From Bradyrhizobium semiaridum (lineage in GTDB: Bacteria; Pseudomonadota; Alphaproteobacteria; Rhizobiales; Xanthobacteraceae): a stretch of DNA of 64,000 bases. Location of the stretch: assembly GCF_020329505.1 (NCBI RefSeq), contig NZ_JAGKJJ010000005.1:62001-126000 (forward strand), read 5' to 3'. The translations under genes were made by a program, and so were the position numbers. The notes beneath the pieces were generated by a model. It saw nothing but the letters and a program-made list of their open reading frames with translations, did not search any database and had not been told where the DNA came from. Shown one piece after another: positions 44,126 through 51,335 of the stretch (its first letter is position 1; every line of letters begins with the position of its first letter).

Positions 44126-44248
44126 AGGAAGTTTGCCGTCTTCCGCGGCCGCAACGGCCTCGGCATGGTCGACGTCAAGCTCTCTGGCGTCGCCGCGGCC
44201 TGGTTGATAGCCGGCGATCTGGCTCGGCTGAGCCAAAAGCGCTGACGC

Positions 44249-44806
44249 TCAGTGCTCCCGGATCGGCGCCCATTCCAGCGCCCGCAGCCGCGCCTGGGCG
44301 ATCTCGCCGCGCGACATCTTGCTGGTGACGGCATCGCGGATCAGCTGGCGCGCCTGGCGTGTCCGCGGCGGTGCGGCGGCCACCGAGAGATTGAGCCATT
44401 TGCTGGCTTCCACGACATCGCGCGGCACGCCCTGCCCGCGATCGTAGAGCAGGCCGAGGGAATATTGGGCGAGGCTGTCGCCCTGCTCGGCGGCGCGGCG
44501 ATACCACATCGCGGCTTCGGTGTAATTCTGCGGCACGCCGCGGCCGTTCTCGAACAGGAAGCCGAGATAGGTCTGCGCGATCGGGTTGCCGCGTTCGGCC
44601 TGCGGAATGAAGATGCGCGACGCGCGCTGGTAGTCCTGCCGGTTGAACGCCGCGACACCCTGGCGCATCGACTGCGCCGATGCCGGCGTCACGGTCAGCA
44701 GCATCAGCACGACTGCAGCGAAGGCAGACCAGGCTCGCAACCGGGCGCAATCCGGCACAGGCGGAACCGGGTCATGTCCGCACTTGCTGCTCTCGGTATT
44801 TGTCAT
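44249..44806 (-). CDS. SEL1/tetratricopeptide-repeat secreted protein
   Basis: A 185-residue protein with a signal-like hydrophobic stretch ending PASAQS near residue 45 (preceded by a charged 25-residue N-terminus) and two SEL1 repeats (NPIAQTYLGFLFENGRGVPQ, DSLAQYSLGLLYDRGQGVPR), then a helical C-terminus. It is probably exported or membrane-linked and may act in protein-protein binding. It sits between the secretin gene and a small secreted protein gene, but no direct link to secretion can be proven. The stop is at 44249. Confidence 0.75.
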   Translation of the reverse strand: MTNTESSKCGHDPVPPVPDCARLRAWSAFAAVVLMLLTVTPASAQSMRQGVAAFNRQDYQRASRIFIPQAERGNPIAQTYLGFLFENGRGVPQNYTEAAMWYRRAAEQGDSLAQYSLGLLYDRGQGVPRDVVEASKWLNLSVAAAPPRTRQARQLIRDAVTSKMSRGEIAQARLRALEWAPIREH

Positions 44807-44967
44807 GCTGCCTGCCCGCCCGTTGTGTGGTGCGAGATTATTCCGCCGCAGGCCGGGAATCCATAGCCGAACGCATCGTCATCATCGCGCGATGTCCCAT
44901 GGTGGCGGCAGGAACCAGTGCATCGGTGAACCGTTGTCGCAAATTCCTCATACAGCTGGAGAACAGC

Positions 44968-45294
44968 ATGACCGTGAGAACCATGGCAACGAGCTGCGCA
45001 GCACTCATCCTGAGCGCCGGCATCGCGCAGGCCGGTCCGTGCAATATGGCCGACAAGGACGCCGGGTCCGGCCCCACACCCGGGCACACCGGCCAGACCG
45101 TCGGCAGCACGGCATCGCGCACTGGCGAGCATCCGCCGACGAGCACAATGGATCGCACCACCGGCGACGCCGCGGCATCGTCCCAGGATGCCCAGAAGCA
45201 GATGCAGGGACAGCCGACGGCCGCGCAGCAGGCCCAAGGCATGCAAGGCACCCAAAGCGCGCCACCCCAGCAGGGCGCCGGCAACGATTGTTGA
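44968..45294 (+). CDS. Small secreted low-complexity protein
   Basis: A 108-residue protein with a signal peptide (SCAALILSAGIAQAG, cleavage near residue 20) and a mature part of Gly, Thr, Ser, Gln and Ala in short repeats (EHPPTSTMDRTTGDAAASS, GQPTAAQQAQGMQGTQ), ending with a lone Cys. ATG 44968 has a GGAG site 7 bases upstream. I remember similar short proteins in Bradyrhizobium, but no function is known. It is divergent from the SEL1 gene. Confidence 0.65.
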   Translation: MTVRTMATSCAALILSAGIAQAGPCNMADKDAGSGPTPGHTGQTVGSTASRTGEHPPTSTMDRTTGDAAASSQDAQKQMQGQPTAAQQAQGMQGTQSAPPQQGAGNDC

Positions 45295-45607
45295 GAGAGG
45301 CCTGGGCCGTAGACGGGGAAGCTGAGATCTAAACGCCAGCTGTCCCAGCGCTTGCCGTGCGCGCCAGTCGTCCCACAACCCCTCTCCGTCGCTCCGGGGG
45401 CGCGCCACTTGGCGCGAGCCCGGAATGACGTGGGGATTGCGGCGCAATTAGCGTGAGGACGACGAGACTAGGCCGTGTACCTATTAACTTGGCAGCCCAT
45501 GTGACTGGTGACTGCGTCCGCTTTGCTCCTATAGCGACCAAGTTCGTGCGGCAGCGCAATATGTCGCGATGGCCACAAACCTGAAGTCACACGGGACCCC
45601 AAGATAC
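45295..45607. other. 313-base gap with a GC-rich palindrome
   Basis: No gene is seen between the secreted protein (stop 45294) and the membrane protein (stop 45608). The left half is GC-rich and contains the palindrome at 45391-45430; the right half is more AT-rich, which may mark the edge of the lower-GC accessory segment to about 48.9 kb. No promoter stands out. Confidence 0.5.
45391..45430. repeat. GC-rich palindromic repeat, Bradyrhizobium-type
   Basis: CGCGCCA (45401-45407) and TGGCGCG (45410-45416) form the core stem, flanked by CTCCGGGGG on the left and AGCCCGGAATGACG on the right. The pattern of a CCGG-rich palindrome ending GGAATGACG is like scattered repeats I know from Bradyrhizobium chromosomes. 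It could end the transcript of the gene at 44968. Confidence 0.45.
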
Positions 45608-46132
45608 TTAGGTACGAGCCCGCCCAGGGGCCATTGAACCTTGTTCAGTTTGTTTGATTTTCAACAGAAGGAGAAAACTCAGAACGTGACTGACAAGCAG
45701 CAAGGGGACGTAAAGTGCGGGGACATAGATCCCGGCACCCATGAGACCCGGATCTCTGAGCTGCGTGGCTCCCATGTAGTACGCGTTCAAAAGATCGATC
45801 GTGCCCCAGATATTGAACAGCCAGACGACTGGAATGGCGATTGACCAACGCCAAGAGAGAGCTGCCATCGAAAGAACTGCAAGGACCGCAGCAATGAAAT
45901 CACCCCATGCGACTTTGCTGGCGAAATCGAAACTTACTTCCGGAGACACAAATCCAGTCACCAAGAAGTTCATTCCAAGAAATCTGAACGCGTGAAAGGC
46001 CGCAATTAATCGTAAAGCTTCGAACTGCGGCAACGTGCGCATAAACGGCCAGACATAGATGTAGGCGACTGCTGAACTCGCCAGGAAGGCGCCGACAACG
46101 CTTAGGACGAAAGGCAGATTGATGGCTGGCAT
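45608..46132 (-). CDS. Small polytopic membrane protein of unknown function
   Basis: A 174-residue protein with five hydrophobic segments (about residues 8-28, 45-60, 78-92, 97-115, 140-160) and no catalytic motif I recognise. Its start has a GGAG site 7 bases upstream. It follows the muconolactone-isomerase-like gene by 10 bases, so the two form one operon divergent from a LysR gene. Base composition is lower in G+C than in the neighbouring T2SS region (45601-45660 has 28 G/C in 60). Confidence 0.65.
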   Translation of the reverse strand: MPAINLPFVLSVVGAFLASSAVAYIYVWPFMRTLPQFEALRLIAAFHAFRFLGMNFLVTGFVSPEVSFDFASKVAWGDFIAAVLAVLSMAALSWRWSIAIPVVWLFNIWGTIDLLNAYYMGATQLRDPGLMGAGIYVPALYVPLLLVSHVLSFLLLLKIKQTEQGSMAPGRART

Positions 46133-46142
46133 CCTTGGCTCC

Positions 46143-46559
46143 TTATTGTTGCGGGCGCTCCGGACCGGCCAGGAGCAACCGAAGTGGCAACAGGGGCCCG
46201 ATTGCGATGTACTCGTGGTCGACGAGGCGCTGTTTGGCTAACGGGAGATCCTCCATGATCGCGTGCGCTTCCGCGACATCTTTGGTATCGAGCAGGAAGA
46301 CAGCACCGCGGCCATCGGCACGCGAGAACCATTCACGGATTTTTCCACCGACGTAGAGCTGCACGGTCTGTCGGACTTCGGTCGGCATGACGGCCATCAC
46401 TTGTTCGCGCGTAACGTCGGCCTTAGCCGTGAGGATGACCATGACCCCGGTTGTTAAGGGAGAGGCGCTTTGTGTTTGGGCAATGGATGCTTCCGTCATG
46501 GCAAGGGCACCTATGAAAGTGAGGGTGAGTGCGAGGGCGGCGTTCAAGACTGGCTTCAT
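46143..46559 (-). CDS. Secreted muconolactone-isomerase/YciI-like (dimeric alpha-beta barrel) protein
   Basis: A 138-residue protein with a signal peptide (LALTLTFIGALAMTEASIAQ) and a small ferredoxin-like domain (VMVILTAKADVTREQVMAVMPTEV, KIREWFSRADGRGAVFLLDTKDVAEAHAIM and a PL-rich end), matching the muconolactone delta-isomerase-like fold. A signal peptide on this fold is unusual. ATG 46559 is chosen over the open frame to 46610. It is the first gene of an operon with the membrane protein and faces the LysR gene 144 bases away. Confidence 0.65.
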   Translation of the reverse strand: MKPVLNAALALTLTFIGALAMTEASIAQTQSASPLTTGVMVILTAKADVTREQVMAVMPTEVRQTVQLYVGGKIREWFSRADGRGAVFLLDTKDVAEAHAIMEDLPLAKQRLVDHEYIAIGPLLPLRLLLAGPERPQQ

Positions 46560-46686
46560 CGGCTCTCGGGCTCCGACTGTGGCGGGCTGCCTCAGTACAG
46601 TTGTAAGCACGACAAGCCGGCATTGGATTCAGCTGCCTGCGTGCGTCTGCGAAACCTAAGACACCTTTCCGTCTTTCACTATCCGC

Positions 46687-46692
46687 TATAAT
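46687..46692 (+). promoter_or_regulatory. TATAAT -10 element of the LysR gene
   Basis: A perfect TATAAT lies 11 bases before the ATG at 46704, so the transcript would have a very short or no leader. No clear -35 box is seen at the right distance, which would fit an activator-dependent promoter. Confidence 0.3.
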
Positions 46693-46703
46693 CTCTACAG
46701 GGC

Positions 46704-47618
46704 ATGAAGCAGAACTTCACAATCAAGCAGAGCGCGCTGGATGGCGTGGAGGCATTCCTCAGCGTCGCCCAGCACCGGAGCTTCCGAAGGGCGGCCGCGG
46801 AGCTGGGTATCACCCCATCAGCGATAAGTCAGGCGGTGCGTGCACTGGAGGCGCGAATGGGCGTTGCGCTCTTCGTTCGCACGACCCGCAGTGTAGGTCT
46901 CACTCAAGCTGGCGAGCGATTCCTATCGCGGGCCAAACCGGCTTTCGAAGAGCTCGCCGCCGCCGGAGCCTCCGTCCGTGAACTCGGCGAACGTCCCACC
47001 GGTCTTTTGCGACTCGCCGTCCCCAGAGCGGTCGTTCCGCTAATCCTTCAGTCGGTAATCATGTCTTTCTGCAAAGCTTATCCGGAAATCGAAGTCGGGA
47101 TCGCCGCAAGCGAGGAGCTAGTTGATCTCGCCGCCGGAGGATTTGACGCAGGCATCCGTATGGGTCAGTTCATCGATGCTGATATGATTGTTGTCAGGCT
47201 CTCTCAGCCGTTCCCGCTCGTGGTAGTCGGGAGTCCCGATTATCTGCGTTCGCGGACACGGCCCAAGCTTATCGATGATCTACGTGGCCATTCCTGCCTG
47301 CGCATGCGCCGGCCGAATGGATCGATCGTGCCGTGGTCATTTCTCGATGGCAACAGGACCATTGAAGCCGTCGTCTCAGGTCCGCTGATCGCACACGATT
47401 ATCCGACACTCATCGAAGCGGCAATGGACGGTTTGGGACTTGCGCAGGTGCCCAGCCCACCTGTGAAGGCTCGTATTGCGGAGGGTCGATTGCAGGCGGT
47501 GTTGACGCCCTTTGCTCCGACAACGCCGGGCCTTTTTCTTTACTATCCAAGCAAGCGTCAGATAATGCCCAAGCTGCGCGCTTTCATCGACCACCAGAGC
47601 AAAGCGCGACGCCGATGA
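46704..47618 (+). CDS. LysR-family transcriptional regulator
   Basis: A 304-residue LysR protein: the winged HTH (residues 10-70) contains FLSVAQHRSFRRAAAELGIT-PSAISQAVRALEARMG, and the ligand-binding domain starts RPTGLLRLAVPRAVVPLIL, with the late GLGLAQVPSPPV segment. LysR genes often control the divergent gene and here that is the muconolactone-isomerase-like operon. The first codons overlap an inverted repeat, TGAAG-N5-CTTCA, at 46705-46719, which may be part of an autoregulatory site. Confidence 0.9.
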   Translation: MKQNFTIKQSALDGVEAFLSVAQHRSFRRAAAELGITPSAISQAVRALEARMGVALFVRTTRSVGLTQAGERFLSRAKPAFEELAAAGASVRELGERPTGLLRLAVPRAVVPLILQSVIMSFCKAYPEIEVGIAASEELVDLAAGGFDAGIRMGQFIDADMIVVRLSQPFPLVVVGSPDYLRSRTRPKLIDDLRGHSCLRMRRPNGSIVPWSFLDGNRTIEAVVSGPLIAHDYPTLIEAAMDGLGLAQVPSPPVKARIAEGRLQAVLTPFAPTTPGLFLYYPSKRQIMPKLRAFIDHQSKARRR

Positions 47619-47733
47619 CGCTTGCAGTTGTTCGCAGCCTCCTCCTGATAAGGACCGAACGCGCCAGGCAACCCTCAGCGACATGCATCATCGAGACTAT
47701 CCAGCAGTCCGACGAATCTAAAAAAGTCACCGA

Positions 47734-48705
47734 TCAGCGACCACGAAAAGCGGGAGGACGCTTTTCCCGGATCGCGCGGAAATATTCTTCGTGATCGTCG
47801 CTCTGCGCCAACCGCGCGAGTTCAGGGAAAAGCGCCGCGAACGCAGCTTCCTGGCCGTCACTTAGCGCACGATGGGCCGACGCGATTGTAGCTCGAATGC
47901 CGAGCGGAGCTGCTGCCGATATTTTGCGGGCGACCTCGATCGCCCGGTCAAGCTGCTTTCCGGGCGGGGTCACGTATTGAACGAGTCCCATTCGATAGGC
48001 CTCATCGGCACCCCATTCGTCGCCTGTTAACATGTAGCGCATCGCATTCGCCCAACCCGCCTCCCGAACGAATGTGATTGGTGCACCGCCGGCAGGAAAG
48101 TGGCCTCTGGTGACTTCTGGCTGGGCGAACACGGTGTCGCTCGATGCAACTCGGACATCCGCCGCTAAAAAAAGCTCGTGGCCCGCACCTTGGCACTTGC
48201 CCTGGACAGCGACGACGAGTGGCTTCTCTCTGCGGGGTGGTATCGTACCGACTGGATTCACGAACTGGAAGACTTCCGGGAACCTACCGGTACGCAAGAC
48301 TGGCGCCCAGCTTTCAGGATCGAGGACACCTCCGACGAAGTCAGAGCCCTGGGAGTAGAGAACCGCCACGCGCAGTGCTTCATCGTGGTCGAGCATATAG
48401 AGCAGACGGCCCAAGCCGATGACGCTTGACAGCTCAACGCGATCGGTCTCCTGCCGAAGGCCAATCAGCAGAATTGAGCCATCTACTCGTTCCACTCTGA
48501 CGTTGTTTGGCATGGCGCCTGAACCCGCAGAAGCGGAGGTAACGGAGGATTGGACCTGAGCGGAACTCGGGCCTCCAACCAGAACTGCGGCGCCTGCCAA
48601 AAAAGCTCGACGATGTAATCCGCCCGCGTTCGGCTCAGAAAGCTGCCGAGAAGGCTGTACCTCTCCTTGGTGTAGTTCGTAGCGCTTTCCGGAAATGTCG
48701 TTCAT
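47734..48705 (-). CDS. Enoyl-CoA hydratase/isomerase (crotonase) family protein with a Tat-like leader
   Basis: A 323-residue protein. Residues about 30-50 carry HRRAFLAGAAVLVGG, a twin-arginine-like signal, followed by a crotonase fold (FVGGVLDPESW, VVAVQGKCQGAGHELFLAADVRVASSDTVFAQPEVTRGHFP, GMGxG-like GDEW region). The oxyanion-type segment GKCQGAGHELF is kept, but the usual Glu pair of hydratases is not evident. A crotonase for export is odd; the leader may be real or a mis-scored N-terminus. GGGAGAG lies just before ATG 48705. Confidence 0.75.
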   Translation of the reverse strand: MNDISGKRYELHQGEVQPSRQLSEPNAGGLHRRAFLAGAAVLVGGPSSAQVQSSVTSASAGSGAMPNNVRVERVDGSILLIGLRQETDRVELSSVIGLGRLLYMLDHDEALRVAVLYSQGSDFVGGVLDPESWAPVLRTGRFPEVFQFVNPVGTIPPRREKPLVVAVQGKCQGAGHELFLAADVRVASSDTVFAQPEVTRGHFPAGGAPITFVREAGWANAMRYMLTGDEWGADEAYRMGLVQYVTPPGKQLDRAIEVARKISAAAPLGIRATIASAHRALSDGQEAAFAALFPELARLAQSDDHEEYFRAIREKRPPAFRGR

Positions 48706-48793
48706 CGCAGTCTCTCCCTAAGAGCTTTCGGAATTTGTGGGAGAGATACGAGGCCTGCGCGACAGAGGCTATCCAGGACAAAACTTATAGGGT

Positions 48794-48820
48794 GTGAAGG
48801 ACAACTTCACAGTCAGATGG
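48794..48820 (+). pseudogene. Remnant of a LysR gene N-terminus (or shared operator)
   Basis: From GTG 48794 the frame reads MKDNFTVR, almost the same as the LysR start MKQNFTIK at 46704, and the flanking bases match as well (ACAGGG/ATAGGG before the start). After these codons the similarity stops and the frame encodes nothing LysR-like. It holds the perfect inverted repeat GTGAAG-N5-CTTCAC (48794-48810). It lies 89 bases upstream of the crotonase start, in the place a divergent LysR gene would occupy. Confidence 0.35.
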
Positions 48821-48947
48821 GGTTCGCCCGGCCGGTATCTGATCGTTCGAAGTTCGAGGTTTCCGCAGCTCTACTGCCGTCAACTATCGCCTTCGTCCAA
48901 CTCGCATTTACCCGGCTATGGTTGGCCGCGCGTTATGAGTCCGCGCC

Positions 48948-51032
48948 CTAGTTGGTGTCGGGGATATTCACCGGCCCGAATTCGGTTCTGCTCTTGACTG
49001 TCAGATCCTCGCCCAGCGTGATCTCGCAGACCTTGTACGGCACAAACGACTTGTGCGCAGGATCGCGTATTTGCGCGTAATCCCACCGCGGAATGCTGTA
49101 ATAGGTGACCTTGTAGGGCGCGACGTAACCCTGCGCCGCGGCCAGTTTGAGCAGCGGCCGAAAGATCCGGAGGTGACGGTCCGCATCGAGGAAACAGTAG
49201 TTGTGATACTCGATCATCGAGCGTCGCAGCAGCACCGAGTTGCCGAAGTAGAACCGGTCCGACCGATTCCAGCCCAGACGGCGTCCGTTCCGATCCAGAT
49301 ACGGCAGCAGGACCTCCTCGTTGGGCGCATCAGCCCGTCGAGCCTCGATGGTCACAAAGTTGTTCTCCATCGCGAGATCTTGCTTGTTGAACACGTTGAT
49401 CGGCACCAGCCCGTAATTGTACGAGGCGGCGTAGATCACCGACGTCGACGGATGCTTTAGCCAGAGCGACTGGCCGTACGGCAGGGTTCCCACGACGTAA
49501 CAGATCAGCAAGAACAGGTAAGCGAGCGCGAATGCCGAAGGCCAAAGCAGACGAGGCGGAATCGCGACGATGTCCGCGGCATGGACCGGACGGAAGTCGT
49601 CCGCCGTTATCATCGACGGGCTGCATGTTCCGAAGATCCGGCGGCGCCGTGCGGCGATCGTCCGATAGATGAGCGGCCCTAGCCCGGTGAGCTTGCCGAT
49701 CAAAAGCAGCGGCCAGGCCGGCAGCAGAAGCAGCACGCGGCGCGTCAGTTCGAGATAGAGGTCGTAGCCGCGGTAAAGCTTTCCGTCACCGGCGCGGCCG
49801 CAGAGGTCCTCCATGACCTCGGCTTCGGTCAATCCGGCGGCGGCAACTTGCTCCCTGCTCCGGCTCAGCCCCGACGGCGAGACGATGCCGAACAGATCGA
49901 CCTTGGACAGGAACCGCATCGTGCCGTCGCACAGCCGGCATCGGTCGTCAAAGAAGACGGTCAGCGATCGTCGCCCGCCGACGTTGAGCCACCAGTCCTG
50001 CCAGAACACCAGGGTGAAGAAGACCACCTCGACCCACGGCAGGTAGCTCAACTGCAGGACGAATCCGGAGATGCACAGGAAGATGGCGCCGATCCACAAC
50101 ACGTAATAGCGGGTGAACCTGCCGAACAGGAAGACGCTGAAGAACATCTCCCAGATCATCATCATGTAGATCGACGCCTGCGACAGCGCGATCGCTATAG
50201 GCGGGTGGGCGTGATACAGCCACTGGAAAAAATCCGGGTAGCGCGACAGGTAGAATCCCGACAGCACCTGCAGATTGGCGTAGCCCTTCAGCCATGCGGG
50301 ATCGTCGAGGTGCCAGAGGATCGAGTAGAGGCAGAGACAGCAGTAGGAGATCACCGCGAACAGGCGACCAATCCGCGAACGGGCCATCGAGGGCGTGCCG
50401 ACGAGGCCATACAGGCCCCGGACCATCGACCCGAGCATGCCGCGCGATCGCATCAGCCTGGCGTCCAGCGACAGTGCGGTCCCGGCGGGGAACAGCAGCA
50501 GCGGGAGGTTTGCCATCAGCAGCACGTGCGTTCCCAGCGTGCCGGCAGAGAAGCCAAGATCGAACGAGAAGATCGCCCCGAGCAGCAGCGCCATTGATGC
50601 GACGGGCGTGAAGAAGCCGACGGTGAGGCACACGCCGGTCAGCACGGCGAGGAATGCGGTGACGTAGGAGACGAGATCGTCCTGGACCATCAGCGCCAGC
50701 GGCAGCAGGTTCGACCAGCGCCAGAGGAAGACCAGGCCGAGCGCGATCCTCAGGAGGTTGATGCGGCGCGCCTCGCGCGGCAGGTCGATGTCCTCCTTGA
50801 GATTTGCAGCCAGCGCGATGCGATCCAGCCGCACCAGAATGCGCGCGGAGAAGTCTGCGACCGGCGGCAGGCCGGCAACGAGGAGCAGACCGCAAATCAG
50901 GATGCCGCCGGTGAAGACGTTGACCACCGGATATTGCGCGCCCGCGGTCACGAGCAGGACGATCAGCCCGGCGATGACAGCTGCCAGCTTGAGCGCGGCG
51001 GAAAATCGAACGGGCGTGCTGGGAGCGTGCAT
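48948..51032 (-). CDS. HTTM-domain membrane protein fused to a DCC (DUF393) thiol-oxidoreductase-like domain
   Basis: A 694-residue protein. Residues about 60-340 hold about eight membrane segments in the HTTM pattern (RIALGLVFLWRWSNLLPLALM, LSYLPWVEVVFFTLVFWQDWWL). At about residues 350-470 VFFDDRCRLCDGTMRFL with a CxxC introduces a DCC1-like domain. One more membrane segment (LWPSAFALAYLFLLICYVVG) and a 150-residue C-terminal domain follow. HTTM proteins are relatives of vitamin-K-dependent carboxylases. The substrate is unknown. It is divergent from the gene at 51318. Confidence 0.75.
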   Translation of the reverse strand: MHAPSTPVRFSAALKLAAVIAGLIVLLVTAGAQYPVVNVFTGGILICGLLLVAGLPPVADFSARILVRLDRIALAANLKEDIDLPREARRINLLRIALGLVFLWRWSNLLPLALMVQDDLVSYVTAFLAVLTGVCLTVGFFTPVASMALLLGAIFSFDLGFSAGTLGTHVLLMANLPLLLFPAGTALSLDARLMRSRGMLGSMVRGLYGLVGTPSMARSRIGRLFAVISYCCLCLYSILWHLDDPAWLKGYANLQVLSGFYLSRYPDFFQWLYHAHPPIAIALSQASIYMMMIWEMFFSVFLFGRFTRYYVLWIGAIFLCISGFVLQLSYLPWVEVVFFTLVFWQDWWLNVGGRRSLTVFFDDRCRLCDGTMRFLSKVDLFGIVSPSGLSRSREQVAAAGLTEAEVMEDLCGRAGDGKLYRGYDLYLELTRRVLLLLPAWPLLLIGKLTGLGPLIYRTIAARRRRIFGTCSPSMITADDFRPVHAADIVAIPPRLLWPSAFALAYLFLLICYVVGTLPYGQSLWLKHPSTSVIYAASYNYGLVPINVFNKQDLAMENNFVTIEARRADAPNEEVLLPYLDRNGRRLGWNRSDRFYFGNSVLLRRSMIEYHNYCFLDADRHLRIFRPLLKLAAAQGYVAPYKVTYYSIPRWDYAQIRDPAHKSFVPYKVCEITLGEDLTVKSRTEFGPVNIPDTN

Positions 51033-51297
51033 CTGAAAAACCGAACGGACCTTGGTGCCGGCGCGAACACGGTCGATGCAGACACGGCCTGTCGGGCCCG
51101 CCCGCCTACATGCCCGAGAATTCCGGCCGACGCAACCGGACAGCGCGCCACCTGCCCGTCGCAGGAGCAGGCGCCGACTGCAGCCGGCGCTACTGGACTC
51201 GCAGGCCGGGAGACTCTACACCTGTCGCGCCCCCGGCGCTTTCATCGTAGTTCCAGCGAGACATTATCAGCAAGCCAACGCCGCTCACGATCCACAG

Positions 51298-51335
51298 CAT
51301 GCAGTTCGGCAATTCTCATGCAGTTCGGCAATTCT
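51298..51335 (+). repeat. Perfect 19-base tandem duplication over a start codon
   Basis: Two direct copies of a 19-base unit (starting CATGCAGTTCGG, ending AATTCT) occupy 51298-51316 and 51317-51335. Each copy contains the same ATG. The second ATG (51318) is in frame with the 545-residue gene. The first (51299) is in another frame and gives a 12-codon reading frame that ends at TGA 51335-51337. Confidence 0.9.

Noticed and set aside
44058..44248. Sixty-residue frame after gspD
   Set aside because: No start signal and no recognisable feature; more likely terminator-bearing spacer.
50934..51317. N-terminal extension of the polytopic protein back to 50934
   Set aside because: This part lies opposite the start of the HTTM gene, has no membrane or family features, and the ATG at 51318 fits the protein.
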